The position numbers and the translations under genes are program-made. Shown here piece by piece: positions 10,522 through 20,969 of a stretch of DNA of 64,000 nucleotides. The stretch lies in assembly GCF_027943255.1 (NCBI RefSeq), contig NC_072896.1, positions 41,256,501-41,320,500 on the forward strand, written 5' to 3'. This DNA is from Anastrepha obliqua (taxonomy: Eukaryota; Arthropoda; Insecta; Diptera; Tephritidae). The first letter of the stretch is position 1. Each line of letters starts with the position of its first letter. Under the pieces are notes generated by a model. It had not been told where the DNA came from and did not search any database. It saw nothing but the letters and a program-made list of their open reading frames with translations.

Positions 10522-11435
10522 TCTGCTCTATCAGCAGCAAAGAAATGACAGCCAAGATGCCTAAATCTTAGCGCATTGAAAGCAGGGCAGTTAAGGCGAA
10601 GTTACTAAGATGACTCCACCTCATCCACCACACAGCTGACAAAAAGGTATTCGAAATAATGCCGAGTTTTACAGCATGCATTCCTTGCGAACAGTGCACC
10701 CACGAAATGCGAGAGCTAATATTTTGTTAGCTTCAGAAGATGCCTCGAGTGCCTCCGATTCACATATGTATGGCCAGAAAGATTTCGCGAACTTACTTAC
10801 TACTGCGAGTACCCTAATATGTATCATAGTATATTTCAATGAAATCTGGAGCACACATTACTCATTGCTTAAAAAATTTTGACGTAGATAAAACTTTGAA
10901 AAAATGGGCGGAACTACGCCTGCTTTTGGGTTCATAGAACCGATTTAGATATAATTGAAATCGGACAAAACTTTTTATATACTAAGACTAAATTTTCGCG
11001 CGTCGGTCATAAATTACATTTGCTTTATATGGTGTGGGGATATAAAGCTCGGTCCGGACTGAATTTTGCACTTCTGTACAGATTGTCAAAATTTTGTTGG
11101 AATAATTTTCGCTTAGAATGGGATGCTATCTCGTGAAAAGCACCACAGCCGCACGATTAATTTTATCAAGAGAAGTGATGGGAACAATACTTTGTCGATC
11201 ATATAATAATATTTTTTATCCCAACTTTATTTTTTTTTAGATAGACGTTAAGTTTTTCCCAATGTAAACTTCTTACTCTATTCACAAAGGTAAGGGTAGA
11301 GGGTCGCTTTCTTTTTCTCGGGCACCGTCCCTTTGTTAGTATCTGTCCTAAAAAAAATGTCTCCCGGGAAAGTTCTACTTTTTATGATCTCATGCATTTT
11401 TATTTTCCTTTACAAAAGTATTTGTATACATATGT
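10522..11435. other. No gene recognised
   Basis: Mixed-composition DNA. The segment around 10885-10970 (AAAAATGGGCGGAACTACGCC.. AATCGGACAAAAC) looks like an eroded dispersed repeat but has no readable domain. Confidence 0.35.
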
Positions 11436-11596
11436 ATGTATAAAGAGCCAAATGAAAGAAGCGAAGTAAGTATTGATGAACACTGGAACAAACTAAAAAA
11501 TCTTATTATTAACAGTGCAAAGAACTCAATCGGAGAAAGGAGATCGGAAACATATGAATGGTACGATGAGGGTTGCCGCAAAGCAAATAATAAAGG

Positions 11597-11985
11597 GTTT
11601 TCCAATAAGAGGTGTTATTTTGATATTCCAAGAAAAATGCCATTTTTTAATATAAATGATCGGATGTTTATTTCATTATAAAGAGGAAGGTATGCCCTTA
11701 ATAGTGGAAAATAACATCAGGCAAATGAACACCACGACCCTGAGCTGTTGGCGTAGACCTTCTCTTTCACGTGGCCTCAAAGAAAAAAATCACAAGGTGT
11801 TAAATCACAAGACCTCGGTGGCCAATTGTGATCACCTCTTCGAGAGATAACGCGCTCCGGAAACTTGTCCCGTAAAAGATCAATGGTTTCGTTGCTTGTG
11901 TTGCACGTAGCGCCGTCTTGTAGAAAATAAACGTTGTCCAGATAAATACCATCCAATTACGGCCATAAAAAATCGTTAATCATCT
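11597..11985 (-). pseudogene. DD41D transposase catalytic fragment nested in the RTE LINE
   Basis: The - strand reads YFLQDGATCNTSNETIDLL, then NWPPRSCDLTPCDFFL. There are 41 residues between the D of QDG and the D of PCDFF, the DD41D (rosa) spacing. A stop interrupts after DFFL. The end at 11597 reads GGGTTTTCCAATAAGAGGTG and may be one terminus. RTE coding resumes near 12030. Confidence 0.65.
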
Positions 11986-12425
11986 AGATATATAGATGAT
12001 AGATTCAAAATAACTCCTGCTATTGGAAAACCCTTTATAAAGTAGCAAGGGAGAAAAGCATACGTCGAAAGATGTTCGAAAGCAAGCTTTCTTGCATATC
12101 AACATAAGATAAAAGAAGCCTAAAAGATAATAAGGACAAAGAAAAAAATATATATGAAACAACAAATTGAACAAATTGAAAGAGACTCCGCCAATAAAAT
12201 TGTGAGATCCATGTACCAAAACATAAAAAGACGGACAAAAGCTTTCCAACCAAGGACCAACGTTTTTAAGGACAATAATGGAAATATTATTAGTGACAAG
12301 CAACAAGTGATAGAAAGATGGAAACAACATTCCACCGAGCTCCTCAACGAAAGACATAGTAATGATAATGATAATAACAATGAAAGAGAGAAGATCCATG
12401 CAGCTGAGATATTGATTGAGTGACC

Positions 12426-12508
12426 TACAGGGTGGGCCATATAGCGTTTGCTTTTTGAACCACCTATTTTTTTGAGAATGGTAACACAAATGACATGCCA
12501 TCTTGTAA
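12426..12508. mobile_element. Short transposon end inserted in the RTE LINE
   Basis: About 83 bases beginning TACAGGGTGGGCCATATAGCG interrupt the RTE frame between two segments that otherwise join well. This looks like a single terminal fragment of a Tc1/mariner-type element. No second end is seen. Confidence 0.4.
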
Positions 12509-13689
12509 AAACCATTTGGGAAAAGAATAAAATACCAAATGAATGGTGAACAAGTGTAATAGTGCCAATACATAAGAAGGACAATAAGACTGAATGTCGA
12601 AATTTTCGAGGATTATCGCTATTGAACGTTGGTTACAAAGTTTTCACAAATATTGCGTCCGAGCGTATCAAAGTGTATGCTGATAAAATAATAGATGGAT
12701 ACCAGTGGCTTTAGAAGCAATCGATCGACAATTGATCAAGGTTGCCTCGTAAACCAAATTTTTGTAAAAAATGTCGAGCATAACATTGATATATCCTGCC
12801 TATTTATTGGTTTTAAACAAGCGTTTGATAGTCTAGACAGAAAGCAAATCAAACACAGTTTCCAAAAACTTGGCATTCCGTTGAAACTGATTGAACTGGT
12901 TCTCTGCACGTTGAAGAATACTACTAGCAAGGTGCTGGCACAATGCGAAATGTTTAAACCCTTCCAGGTCCTGTCTGGTGTTAAACAAGGTGACGCATTG
13001 TTCGTTCTGATTTTCAACCTTCAAAAAACAAATGAATTCGCATATTCAGGCTGTTAGAAACAAAATCAAAAATTATAGTACTGAATGTCAACGTCGAAAA
13101 AACTAAGTTTATGCTACGCTCAGCACGTAATATGGATGCCAACAATCTAGCTATAGATAAATTTTGTTTTTGAAAATGTAAATGAATTCAAATACTTATG
13201 ATTCGTTCTATCAGCGAGTAAAGACACATCAATTACAATAGATGAAAGAATTAAATCTGCTAATAGATGTATTATGCAAATATAAAATTATTCAGATCAA
13301 AGGTTTTATCACGAAAGCAGAAAATCAAGAAGAAAATCTACGGTCCTATTCGGCTTCAAAACGACAAGTATCGCATCCGTTGCAACAACGAAATTGAAAA
13401 CCTTATTGGTGGTGAAAATGTAATATGTTTTATTAAAGCACAGCGGATAAGAATGCCCAACGAAATAACCCAAAAAAGGGTGTTTACTTTGCGTCCACTT
13501 GGAGGAAGAAAGAGAGGCCGACCAAGAAAGAGATGGCTTGATGACGTCGAAGCAGACTTAAAAGCGATGAACGTTCGTAATTGGAGAAATGATACAAGAA
13601 ATGAGGAGAGACTGAATTGCAGGAGGATTGTTAATGATCTACCATAGATTGTGAAGTTAAGAGAGAGAAGAGAGAAAGAGAGAGAGTAT

Positions 13690-14190
13690 GAAGTTCACAC
13701 AATTTTTATAAGTCCCGTTTTATCGAAGCGTGCTTGTTTATTACAAAGTGTATTAAACCAGGTCAAATCAATATCTGCTTGTTTTCGTTTTCTGGAAAAA
13801 ATATTTTCGAATTCATTACGAAAATATTGCCATACGCCCTGGGAAAACCTTTCGTATTTCATATGAGAATAAAACAAGAAAAACTCAGTACTTCCACAAA
13901 TTGTGTATTGAATATATCATCCAATGCTGTAAAATTATTCTCAGTTTTGCCGATGGTTTGCCGAATAGTGCGTTCGATAGGACGGTTATGGACACCACAA
14001 TTTGGTCTGAGCGCGCGATGAACACTTTTCACACAGCGTCGATTTTCGTAATACATTTGTATGATTTGAAAACGTTTTTGAGGCTTAAATCTTTCTATGA
14101 TGAAATGTCAAGTAATACTGAAAAAAATTTATTTAGTTTGACAGTATTCATGCGTGATCTGTCCAAACAACCCTATTGCAAAAAGTAACT
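13690..14190 (-). pseudogene. DD41D transposase, N-terminal fragment
   Basis: The - strand encodes MYYENRRCVKSVHRALRP, then GVHNRPIERTIRQTIGK and LDDI. This is the first DNA-binding domain and linker typical of DD41D transposases. A frameshift follows and no catalytic domain is present. It is a different subfamily from the RTTYRKIR copies. Confidence 0.6.
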
Positions 14191-14269
14191 ACAATCTGAT
14201 CACCCGTTATAATATACACAATATATGTATATATTTACCTTAAATATAATAAAATAACCACACAGATAA

Positions 14270-14530
14270 AAAAAAAAATCAGCTGAAATCTCTCACCCAC
14301 CCTGGTAAGTTTGAGAAAATAAAATGAAAATTTGACAGCTTTGACGCAGGGCGGAATGAATGTGACATTATTGTGAGAAAAGGAAACACAAAAAATCAAA
14401 AATAATAGAATAGATTGGGTACTCCAGAGGACCATTACTTCAGTACAGAAAATAAACAAAAAAAATTAGAGGAAGAGTAAGCGAGAGTAAATGGAAAGCC
14501 AATAATGATAGAATAAATAGTGCACACATA
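14270..14530. repeat. Possible CTTCCNAA-family repeat fragment
   Basis: Contains ACCATTACTTCAGTACAGAAAATAAAC followed by a block similar in inverse to 8755-8815 (AGAGTAAGCG..GGAAAGCC..ATAGTGCACACATA). Borders are unclear and there is no ORF. Confidence 0.35.
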
Positions 14531-14574
14531 CATTTGCAGACTGTTTTTATTTATTTAATTTTTTGTATCTACCA

Positions 14575-14755
14575 GGTGGCGCAAAATTAATCATTCAATC
14601 GGAAGATTTCGAAATAGCAGGCAGTATACAAACATACAAGCAATGGAGCGCGTAACGGTCAAAATAAATATTTCCAGCACTCAAAATAATTTTTTTCATT
14701 TAATTAAAAATTTGCGTACGCGTTATTTTGAGAGTAAAACTAATTAGTTTTTATT
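14575..14755 (+). mobile_element. GGTGGCGCAAAATTAATCA MITE copy
   Basis: Begins GGTGGCGCAAAATTAATCAT and shares its body (AGCAATGGAGCGCGTAACGG, ATATTTCCAGCACTCAAAAT) with the copies at 36925-41210 and about 51360-51590. The right end is eroded (ACTAATTAGTTTT instead of GATTAATTTTG). Confidence 0.6.
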
Positions 14756-14837
14756 TTGAATAAAATTTAATGAAACTTTACAAATTTTTTACATAACATT
14801 AACTCATTATATTATATGTATATCTATAAAATCATTC

Positions 14838-15735
14838 AACAAAATTTCCATTAGCTGCAATAACCTCCTCGATCCGGGTACGAAAGCGATTTCATACCCG
14901 AATAAAATGCTCCTCATTCACATTGATCATAAAGGTATTAATTGCAGCCTTCAGAGCAGAGATGGTGTTGTGATGACGTTTATTGGTTTCATGCTCAACT
15001 ACGCCCCATACGTAGTAATCCAGGCGATTGAGGTCAAGGAAGTTAAGCGGAGATAAGTTCGGTGTTATGGGTTATGAAAATCTTCAACCATCCAATCTTG
15101 TGTCGCCATCGCTTTGTGTGAAGGAGCAGAGTCTTGCTGAAAGATGTATGGGCTGTCACCTCGTACACTATCAATTCAGGGTTTCACTACTGGCTCTGAA
15201 ACCTCGATATATGCATCAGAATCCAGTCGAAATCCTTGAGTAAAAAAGTGTGCTGGCTTGACCTACCCTTTGTTGCTCACAACACCTAAAACCATAACAT
15301 TAGGTAGAAAGTTCCTGTGTATGATAACAGGAACCTCTGGAGGTGTGGCACATAGACATCTGCGATTTCTGCGATTGGTCTTTTGGTCTTGGTCAACATT
15401 TTTTTCATCAGAAAAAAGGTATAATATCTCAGGCACTTCAGGGTATTTAATTTTGCTTAGAAGGTGTTTTTATCGGATTACTCGCTGTTCTCTTGTTTGC
15501 TCCGGCATAAACTGTCTTTTGCGCATAACGTGGGATTTCTACCGGATATCTTCATGGACAACTCGACGGATAAGACCCTCAGAAACATTAAGCCCCCTCG
15601 CAAGTGCCCTTATTGGTTTTGAGGGGTCCTTGTTAATGATCGCTTCAGATTAGAGATTTCTAAATCGATGTGATTTCCACGTATGACGACGATAAAGGTA
15701 TGTTTCTTGAGTTAAGTTGTAGTCCTCCATGTTTT
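14838..15735 (-). pseudogene. maT-like Tc1/mariner transposase, decayed
   Basis: Read on the - strand across frameshifts: FQQDSAPSHKAMATQDWM, then DLNRLDYYVWGVVEHETNKR and an FRTRIEEVIAANGNFVE C-terminal end near 14850. About 37 residues separate the two aspartates, fitting maT. An N-terminal start (MEDYNLTQETYLYRR) may lie at 15732. Several stops; inactive. Confidence 0.65.
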
Positions 15736-16195
15736 ATATGAAAAATGAAACAAAAAATAGTGGTTTCGATGAGGCTATCGAGTATTTTTGGCCTAAAGAT
15801 CATTAAGCATTAAAATATTGAAATAGTATCTTTTTGCCTTTTTTAAATCAAAATCACAATTTAAATTACCCGAACACACACAGAAATTGAAATTTCGTCT
15901 AATTTGCCGGGTTCAGTAGCAGCTGCACTTATCGTCACTCTAACTTTAGAGCTGACCCGAAACGAAAAGTTAACCTTTAAATAAATCCATTGCATTGAGC
16001 TACAAGAAAAAAATCACTAAGATTGAAATTTCGTCCTGCATCCAAAATCCTTTGAATTGTGTTGAAAAATCTAATGGAAACGGGTTTGTGTGCTTGGAAT
16101 CAGTTGCTCAATATATTTATGGAAGTATGCGTGCAATAATGTCCATAAGTGTACACATATTTAAGTATTTCTATTCGTAAATACTCATATATACA
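15736..16195. other. No gene recognised
   Basis: AT-rich, with no coding or terminal-repeat signal recognised. Confidence 0.35.
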
Positions 16196-16232
16196 TACAT
16201 ACATATATGTACATACTCGTATGTGAATATAT
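16190..16232. repeat. (TACA/CATA)n microsatellite
   Basis: A short imperfect TACATACATACATATATG-type tract. Similar tracts recur at about 22484-22535, 22790-22860, 26910-26955, 29555-29585, 43200-43280, 53995-54020 and 54205-54235. Confidence 0.7.
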
Positions 16233-16796
16233 CCGCCTAGATGAGTGCTTGTTTCGTTCCGGTCTCCATAGAATGGAGGAGGGTAAAACTGCGCGCGACG
16301 CTGCTGTGCACCTAAGTCCCAAACGTAATTTCCCGAATTCATTGAACTGCGTGAGTGTGAAAAATAACAATTTAGATAAACATTGCGTCGCCATAGGTCG
16401 CGCCACTCAGCCACCTCCCAAAGCAGCTAGCAGTCAGCAGCGTTTTGCGCCAGTCTTCGAGCTTGGCCCCATGCGTCTGCTAACCTGCCACAGCAGCGGA
16501 GTGTTGACATTGTGCTTTCTCGTAAAGCGCTTGACACATCCCCACCACATTGGCAATTGGACGATGAACATACACACAAAGCTCTAACCCCTACTTTCGT
16601 CTACCTAAGTCGGCTTTGCTAGTGTCGATTCGCAGCGTCTGTGGCATTAAAGAAGGCCGTTTGGCTGGTCGGTCGTTTGTGTGTGTAGGTGTAGTTGTGT
16701 TGATGGTGGCGCTTGTGATGCTGTCAGTGGTTGATGTGACACAAAAATCATATTAATATAAATTAACGATGTGGAAAATTTAGTTTAGTAGTGAAA

Positions 16797-16880
16797 ATGG
16801 CAGTGGATGAAGTAGATGTGGATGTTGGATCCAACAATGCCTTCAATGACCTAAAAGGTGACGAAGTCGAACTGCATTGA
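16797..16880 (+). CDS. Possible short first coding exon (27 codons)
   Basis: ATG at 16797 has a fly-like context (GAAAATGG) and opens an acidic 27-residue frame, MAVDEVDVDVGSNNAFNDL and onward. A splice donor-like AAAAG|GTGACG falls at about 16853-16862, before the stop. The preceding 550 bases are less AT-rich than the surroundings, have no transposon signature, and could be promoter and 5' UTR. No family recognised. It may equally be chance. Confidence 0.25.
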   Translation: MAVDEVDVDVGSNNAFNDLKGDEVELH

Positions 16881-17257
16881 AATGCCAATGCGGAAAGTAC
16901 AATTGATGTCAACTGATGTACAAATTTACTGAAGTTATGGTGTTGCAGATAGACATGAAGGTTAGAGCATCACGGGCAACAAATGTGCTAAGTTTAGCAC
17001 GCCTGATAAACATTAGTCACGTCAAATGCGCAAATCTTTTGCATGAAAAATCGTCGACCGCCTTCACAATCGATTTGAATGCCACACATGTTACATATGT
17101 ATGTATGTACATATATTTATTAACTTATGCCAAGTTATTTCATGTATTTTGTTTAATTTTATTTTATTTTTGTTCTCTTAAGCATGTATTTTGTAATGAT
17201 TACAAAATATTTAAATTAATATTAGGATTCATATATGGTATGCACGAGTATGCACAT
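16881..17257. other. No gene recognised
   Basis: Includes a TATGTATGTACATA tract at about 17098. The 16916-17260 frame becomes low-complexity and is not convincing. Confidence 0.3.
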
Positions 17258-17521
17258 TAGGTTTTTGGCCGAGCTCCTCCTCCTATTTGTATTGAGTGTT
17301 TTGATTTTTTTCCACAAATTGAGGAAACTACATGGCTGACTCCGAACGGCAAATGGTTTTTTATGAGCAGCTTTTTTATGGCAGAAATACACTCGGGCAG
17401 AAATACACTGTTGAGGGGCGATCCCTAGTAGGAAAAAACTTCCCTATAATTGCACGAAGAATGGTAGTCGCACTCTCGAATGTTAGTCACGCACCAACCC
17501 ATTCGGCTATCGAGGCCGCTT
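17258..17521 (-). mobile_element. SINE copy, reverse orientation
   Basis: Same family as 4619-4907. The 3' module GGCCGAGCTCCTCCTCCTATTTG comes first on the + strand, and the tRNA-like head ends at 17521 (GTAGTCACG-like, CACCAACCCATTCGGCTATC, GGCCGC). The middle is diverged and the B box is damaged. Confidence 0.7.
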
Positions 17522-17761
17522 ACACTAGTTTACACCAAAAATGGTCCTCGGCTAAAAAGCGTTTTTTAAACTAATTTGAGGTCGCTGAAACCAAAAATGA
17601 AATTTATTTTTTTGAAGTGAAAACTTCTTTAGAATCGTTGGGAGTGATTTGAGAAAAAGTGAAACGAAAAAAGCGACACTCTTGGCTACGAAGATATATA
17701 TTGTATGTTGATATAAACGTAGCGACGAACTAAATAACTTTTAGGCCAGCGCCGACAGCAT

Positions 17762-17830
17762 GGCGCGGTAGCCGAGCGACTAGCAATGTGAGCTTCCGAT
17801 CCAAAATCCTTGGTTCGAATCACAAGAAAA
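17762..17830 (+). repeat. Second, distinct tRNA-like SINE head
   Basis: GCGCGGTAGCCGAGCGACTAG holds an A-box-like TAGCCGAGCGA, and GGTTCGAATCA near 17812 is a B box. It is followed immediately by an A/T-rich tail. The sequence between the boxes differs from the main SINE. It does not fold as a proper tRNA by eye, since the 3' acceptor strand is missing. Confidence 0.5.
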
Positions 17831-17871
17831 AAAATTTTTTTATACAGTTATTTTATTTTATTTTATGATAT

Positions 17872-18053
17872 GTTTATGAGGAGCTTTTTTTCATGGCAGA
17901 AATACACTCGGTGTTTTGCCATTGCCTGCTGAGGGGTGAGCGCTATTAGAAAAATAGTTTTCCTTAATTTTGGTGTTTTCACCGAGATTCGAACTGACGT
18001 TCTCTCTGTGAATTCTGAATAGTAGTCACGCACCAACCCATTCGGCTACGGCG
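17872..18053 (-). mobile_element. SINE copy, reverse, 3'-truncated
   Basis: Contains, inverted, the body block ATGGCAGAAATACACTCGG, the B box within CGAGATTCGAACTGACG, and CACCAACCCATTCGGCTACG at 18034-18053. The GGAGGAGCTCGGCC 3' module is missing. Confidence 0.7.
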
Positions 18054-18184
18054 TTTGTTTAATTTTACTGATGCAAAAATGAGGGAAAATATTTGAATAA
18101 AGTTTGCTTACTGTTTACACATTTTCCAAAAGTGACGGAGAACCAAAAAAAAAGTCGATTTTCAAACAAATACGAGTGCATATG

Positions 18185-18299
18185 TGTAATTGTGTTAGAG
18201 TTTCGGTCACGCCCCAGCAAAACCTGCGTGCATATGTGTTTGTAACATTCAAAAAAATGTAATTGTGTTAGAGTTTCGGTCACGCAGGTTTTGCTGGGG
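18185..18299. repeat. Overlapping direct and inverted repeat (possible cruciform)
   Basis: A 27-base unit beginning TGTAATTGTGTTAGAG is present exactly at 18185-18211 and 18258-18284. In addition, 18212-18230 (CCCCAGCAAAACCTGCGTG) is the exact reverse complement of 18281-18299. The pair lies 74 bases before the Helentron-type ORF and may be part of its terminal structure. Confidence 0.7.
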
Positions 18300-18372
18300 A
18301 CGCTCATAATAGCAACCGCGTGTGTATTTTTATATTCGTAAATATTTTCATTTTTAAATATTTACAGCAATT

Positions 18373-18774
18373 ATGCCGAAAAATAATGCAGAAAAGTGTC
18401 GTGAATATCGACAGAAAAAAAAATCAATAAATAGCATCACGGAATTCATTCACGAAAATTTAATAAAGTATACACCAGAAGTATCGCGGATACTTAGAAA
18501 AGATTACGATAAAGTTCCAATGATTTTAAGTGGCGATTTTAACGTAAATTTTGCATTGGACACAGCGGTTCGTTCAATTGACTTTCTCAATACAACATTC
18601 AATTTAAAAATGTGTAACAATCGCACTGAATCGACAACACGATCAAAAACAACCATTGACGCGGTATTTCAAAGATATGTTGACAACATCGAAACCAAAG
18701 CATTTGTATCATATTTTAGCTATCATAAGCCACTCGTATCATTTGTTGAAATTGAAAACATTGAGGATGAATAA
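18373..18774 (+). CDS. Helentron-type ORF: N-terminus fused to endonuclease C-terminus
   Basis: Uninterrupted 133-residue frame from ATG 18373. Residues 1-17 (MPKNNAEKCREYRQKKK) look like the opening of Rep/helicase proteins of insect Helitron-like elements. Residues about 50-128 look like the end of an endonuclease/exonuclease/phosphatase domain, with ILSGDFNVNFA, the metal-binding DxN motif, then TESTTRSKTTIDAVF, and SYFSYHKPLVS with the final SYH motif. Autonomous Helentrons encode both in one very long protein, so this appears to be an internal deletion joining the two ends in frame. An ACAG acceptor-like site lies just before the ATG. It could be a pseudogene, a transposon-derived small gene, or chance preservation. 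Assignment is from family memory. Confidence 0.55.
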   Translation: MPKNNAEKCREYRQKKKSINSITEFIHENLIKYTPEVSRILRKDYDKVPMILSGDFNVNFALDTAVRSIDFLNTTFNLKMCNNRTESTTRSKTTIDAVFQRYVDNIETKAFVSYFSYHKPLVSFVEIENIEDE

Positions 18775-18779
18775 TAATA

Positions 18780-19358
18780 AAATGAAGAAAATAAAATATG
18801 AACTTTATAGCAATATTATAATGAACTTATAATTATCTTGCTCCTAATGCTGCTTTCGTCTCATTCTCTCTCAGTTTGTTTTACGGAAGGTTTCACTTCT
18901 ATCGCGTCTAACCGTTAGACTGGTATTTTTTTTTTTCAAAGAACGGTTTCCAAGATATTCCCAAAAAACCTGTTTTTTGTGCAATAGCGCAGTTATTATA
19001 ATACCTGCAATCTCGAAAACAGTGCGCGCCATTTCTTTGAAGTGCATAAATTTCGAAAGGCACACATACTATATAACTTACATGGCAATATATAATTCGT
19101 GTCAATGGAAATCGTAGTTTTCGCGAAACAGCTGTTGAAAGTTAAAAAAAAGCATTTTTGACGTTATTTACTAAATTATCAAAGTTTATTAACTTTTTTC
19201 TGGAACAAACAATTTTTTTATATCGACATAAGATAGGTTTTCTGAAAGACAATTTTGTCACCTACATTTTAAGCCTAAGTTTGTCTGAATCGACGAAAAA
19301 TTGTAGAAGTTATAACGTATTATGTGAATGAAGACTATTTCATCGTCTGTCGTACTAC
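18780..19358. other. No gene recognised
   Basis: AT-rich sequence; no terminal repeats matched to the preceding ORF. Short frames at 18871-19105 overlap each other on the - strand and look random. Confidence 0.35.
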
Positions 19359-19685
19359 TGTGGTCAAAAAGTAAGGTGAATTTATTTGTCAAACTTCGCG
19401 GGATTAAAATTTCGCTCTAGTTATTTTTTTCATGAGTTGGCAGCACTGTTAATAACATATGGGCAAACTTTCATGTGAATGTCATTATCAGTACTATATT
19501 TACGCTTGTGTTTACCAAACGATCAAGAGTGTATTTTTCGATTTTTACAATGTCTGATTTGATTGAGCAGAGAAGTGCCATCAAATTTTGTTTGCGGAAT
19601 GAAATTTCGGATGCGGAAACGTTTAGCATGTCGCAGAAAAATGTTTATAAGTGGTACGAAAAATCCTACTTTGACCCATTTAGAG
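19359..19685 (+). pseudogene. Mariner 5' end and N-terminal fragment
   Basis: Starts TGTGGTCAAAAAGTAAGGTGA, a terminal repeat whose partner sequence ends a separate fragment at 49183. After an untranslated leader, ATG 19550 opens MSDLIEQRSAIKFCLRNEIS, then MSQKNVYKWYE, the start of mariner transposase. It is cut off at about 19685 by unrelated sequence. Confidence 0.6.
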
Positions 19686-19995
19686 TGCTCCAATCGAGTC
19701 CAAATGTATGACCGACCCCCACTAACTTTGGACGGCGGATCCACCCATGCCAGTGGCACACCCCCTGAAACTCCCATGGGGGGTTCCCCATACAATCATT
19801 TCAAAATATCACCATTTTTGGCCTTTACATGCGAAAAGAAACTAAAAAGTTCGACCCAAATTGGGGGACATCAGAATTCGTTTTAGAGGTATGGTTCCTT
19901 CGGCAAAGTTTCTTATTTTGATCCCTAGAATATGATTTTCACAGAGCAATGGGCGATTTTTTTGCCTCCCCACAAATCGACCCGGCATAATATAT
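19686..19995. repeat. Unclassified C-rich module
   Basis: Unlike the AT-rich surroundings, this has runs such as CACACCCCCTGAAACTCCCATG, GGGGGGTTCCCC, CAAATTGGGGGACATCAG and TTTGCCTCCCCACAAATCG. It directly abuts the truncated mariner. It shows no convincing protein; probably an inserted repeat. Confidence 0.35.
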
Positions 19996-20099
19996 ATGTA
20001 TATATAAATTATATTTAAGCTTATTATTAAGTTATTATTCTATATAAAAGGTGTTGATTTTGAATAAAATACGATTTTTTAGGAAATTAGTGTCATTTC

Positions 20100-20650
20100 T
20101 CTTTTTTATGATTTATCTCCTCCTTTAACTCTTGAATTGTTGCTGGCGTACATTTTTTCTTTCAAATAACCCTAAAGAAAGAAGTCCAACGGGGTCAAAT
20201 CACATGCCGCGGCCATCAAATTTTTTGCGCAAAAGAGCCATTGTTTCGTTAGCTGTGTGACAAGTGGCACCGTCCTGTTGAAACCACATATCGTCCACAT
20301 CCATATCTTCTAATTCGGGCCATAAAAAGTTCGTTATCACCTCACGATAGCGAACACTATTCACAGTAACTGCCTGACCAGCCTCATTTTGGAAAAAATA
20401 CGGTCCAATGATGCCGCCGGCCCATAAACCGCGCCAAACAGTCACTCTTTGTGGGTGCATTGGTTTTTCGGCAATCACTCTTGGATTATCATTCGCCCAA
20501 ATGCGGCAATTCTGCTTATTGACGAATCCACTGAGGTGAAAATGTGCCTCATCGAAGTGCATTTTGATTTGAACGCCCGTTTTCATAATAAGCCTGAATA
20601 ACTTTAACGCGTTGCTCGATTATGTATTTTTCCATGGTTCAAATTGAGTT
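20100..20650 (-). pseudogene. DD41D transposase, catalytic half
   Basis: The 20200-20586 frame contains FDEAHFHLSGFVNKQNCRIW (first catalytic D), VTVWRGLWAGGIIGPYFF, and WFQQDGATCHTANETMALL (second D). Then a deletion and stop come before LTPLDFF-like sequence at about 20185, so the third D falls in a shifted, shortened context. The N-terminal domain is missing. Confidence 0.7.
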
Positions 20651-20969
20651 AGTCTGAAATTGAAAAATGTCAAATGAAATGGATGCTTCACATTCAACAT
20701 AATTTAACCACCCTTTATAAGTGTATGCATTACTGTTTTTTTCTTCGCTATTTACTTTCGATCATTGACTCTGTTTCTACAGCTATATAGTACTTTCCGT
20801 TCTTCTTATTTCTATTTACCTAACTCACCTACATATACTCTCTCAGGCTCTCCACTTACTGTTTTTTCCTCTCCGCTATTCCTTTAATCTTAGTTTTAAG
20901 AAGTAATATAAGGACAGAAATTTATAAAGAGTATCACTTTTGAATTTTTAATCGGACGTGTGCGGTGTT

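Larger units (their letters stand above)
11436..13680 (+). pseudogene. RTE-clade LINE ORF2, broken and interrupted
   Basis: Fragments lie in the correct order. First is the endonuclease-to-RT linker (11436-11605, containing EHWNKLKN and EWYDEGC). The region before RT comes next (12030-12423). RT follows from about 12510, with PIHKKDNKTECRNFRGLSLL, then GFRSNRSTIDQ at 12710 and FIGFKQAFDSLDRKQ, and VLSGVKQGDAL. The C-terminal RTE tail is at 13267-13647 (GRPRKRWLDDVEADLKAM). Stops, frameshifts and a lost YADD motif make it inactive. Two other elements interrupt it at 11597-11985 and 12426-12508. Confidence 0.75.

Noticed and set aside
12120..12584. Overlapping - strand frames of 154 and 197 residues with many F/L/I residues
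   Set aside because: They are antisense shadows of the RTE LINE and read AT-rich DNA as hydrophobic peptide; no domain is present.
17762..17830. Functional tRNA gene
   Set aside because: A and B boxes are present but a closing acceptor stem is not seen and an A/T tail follows directly, so a SINE head is more likely.
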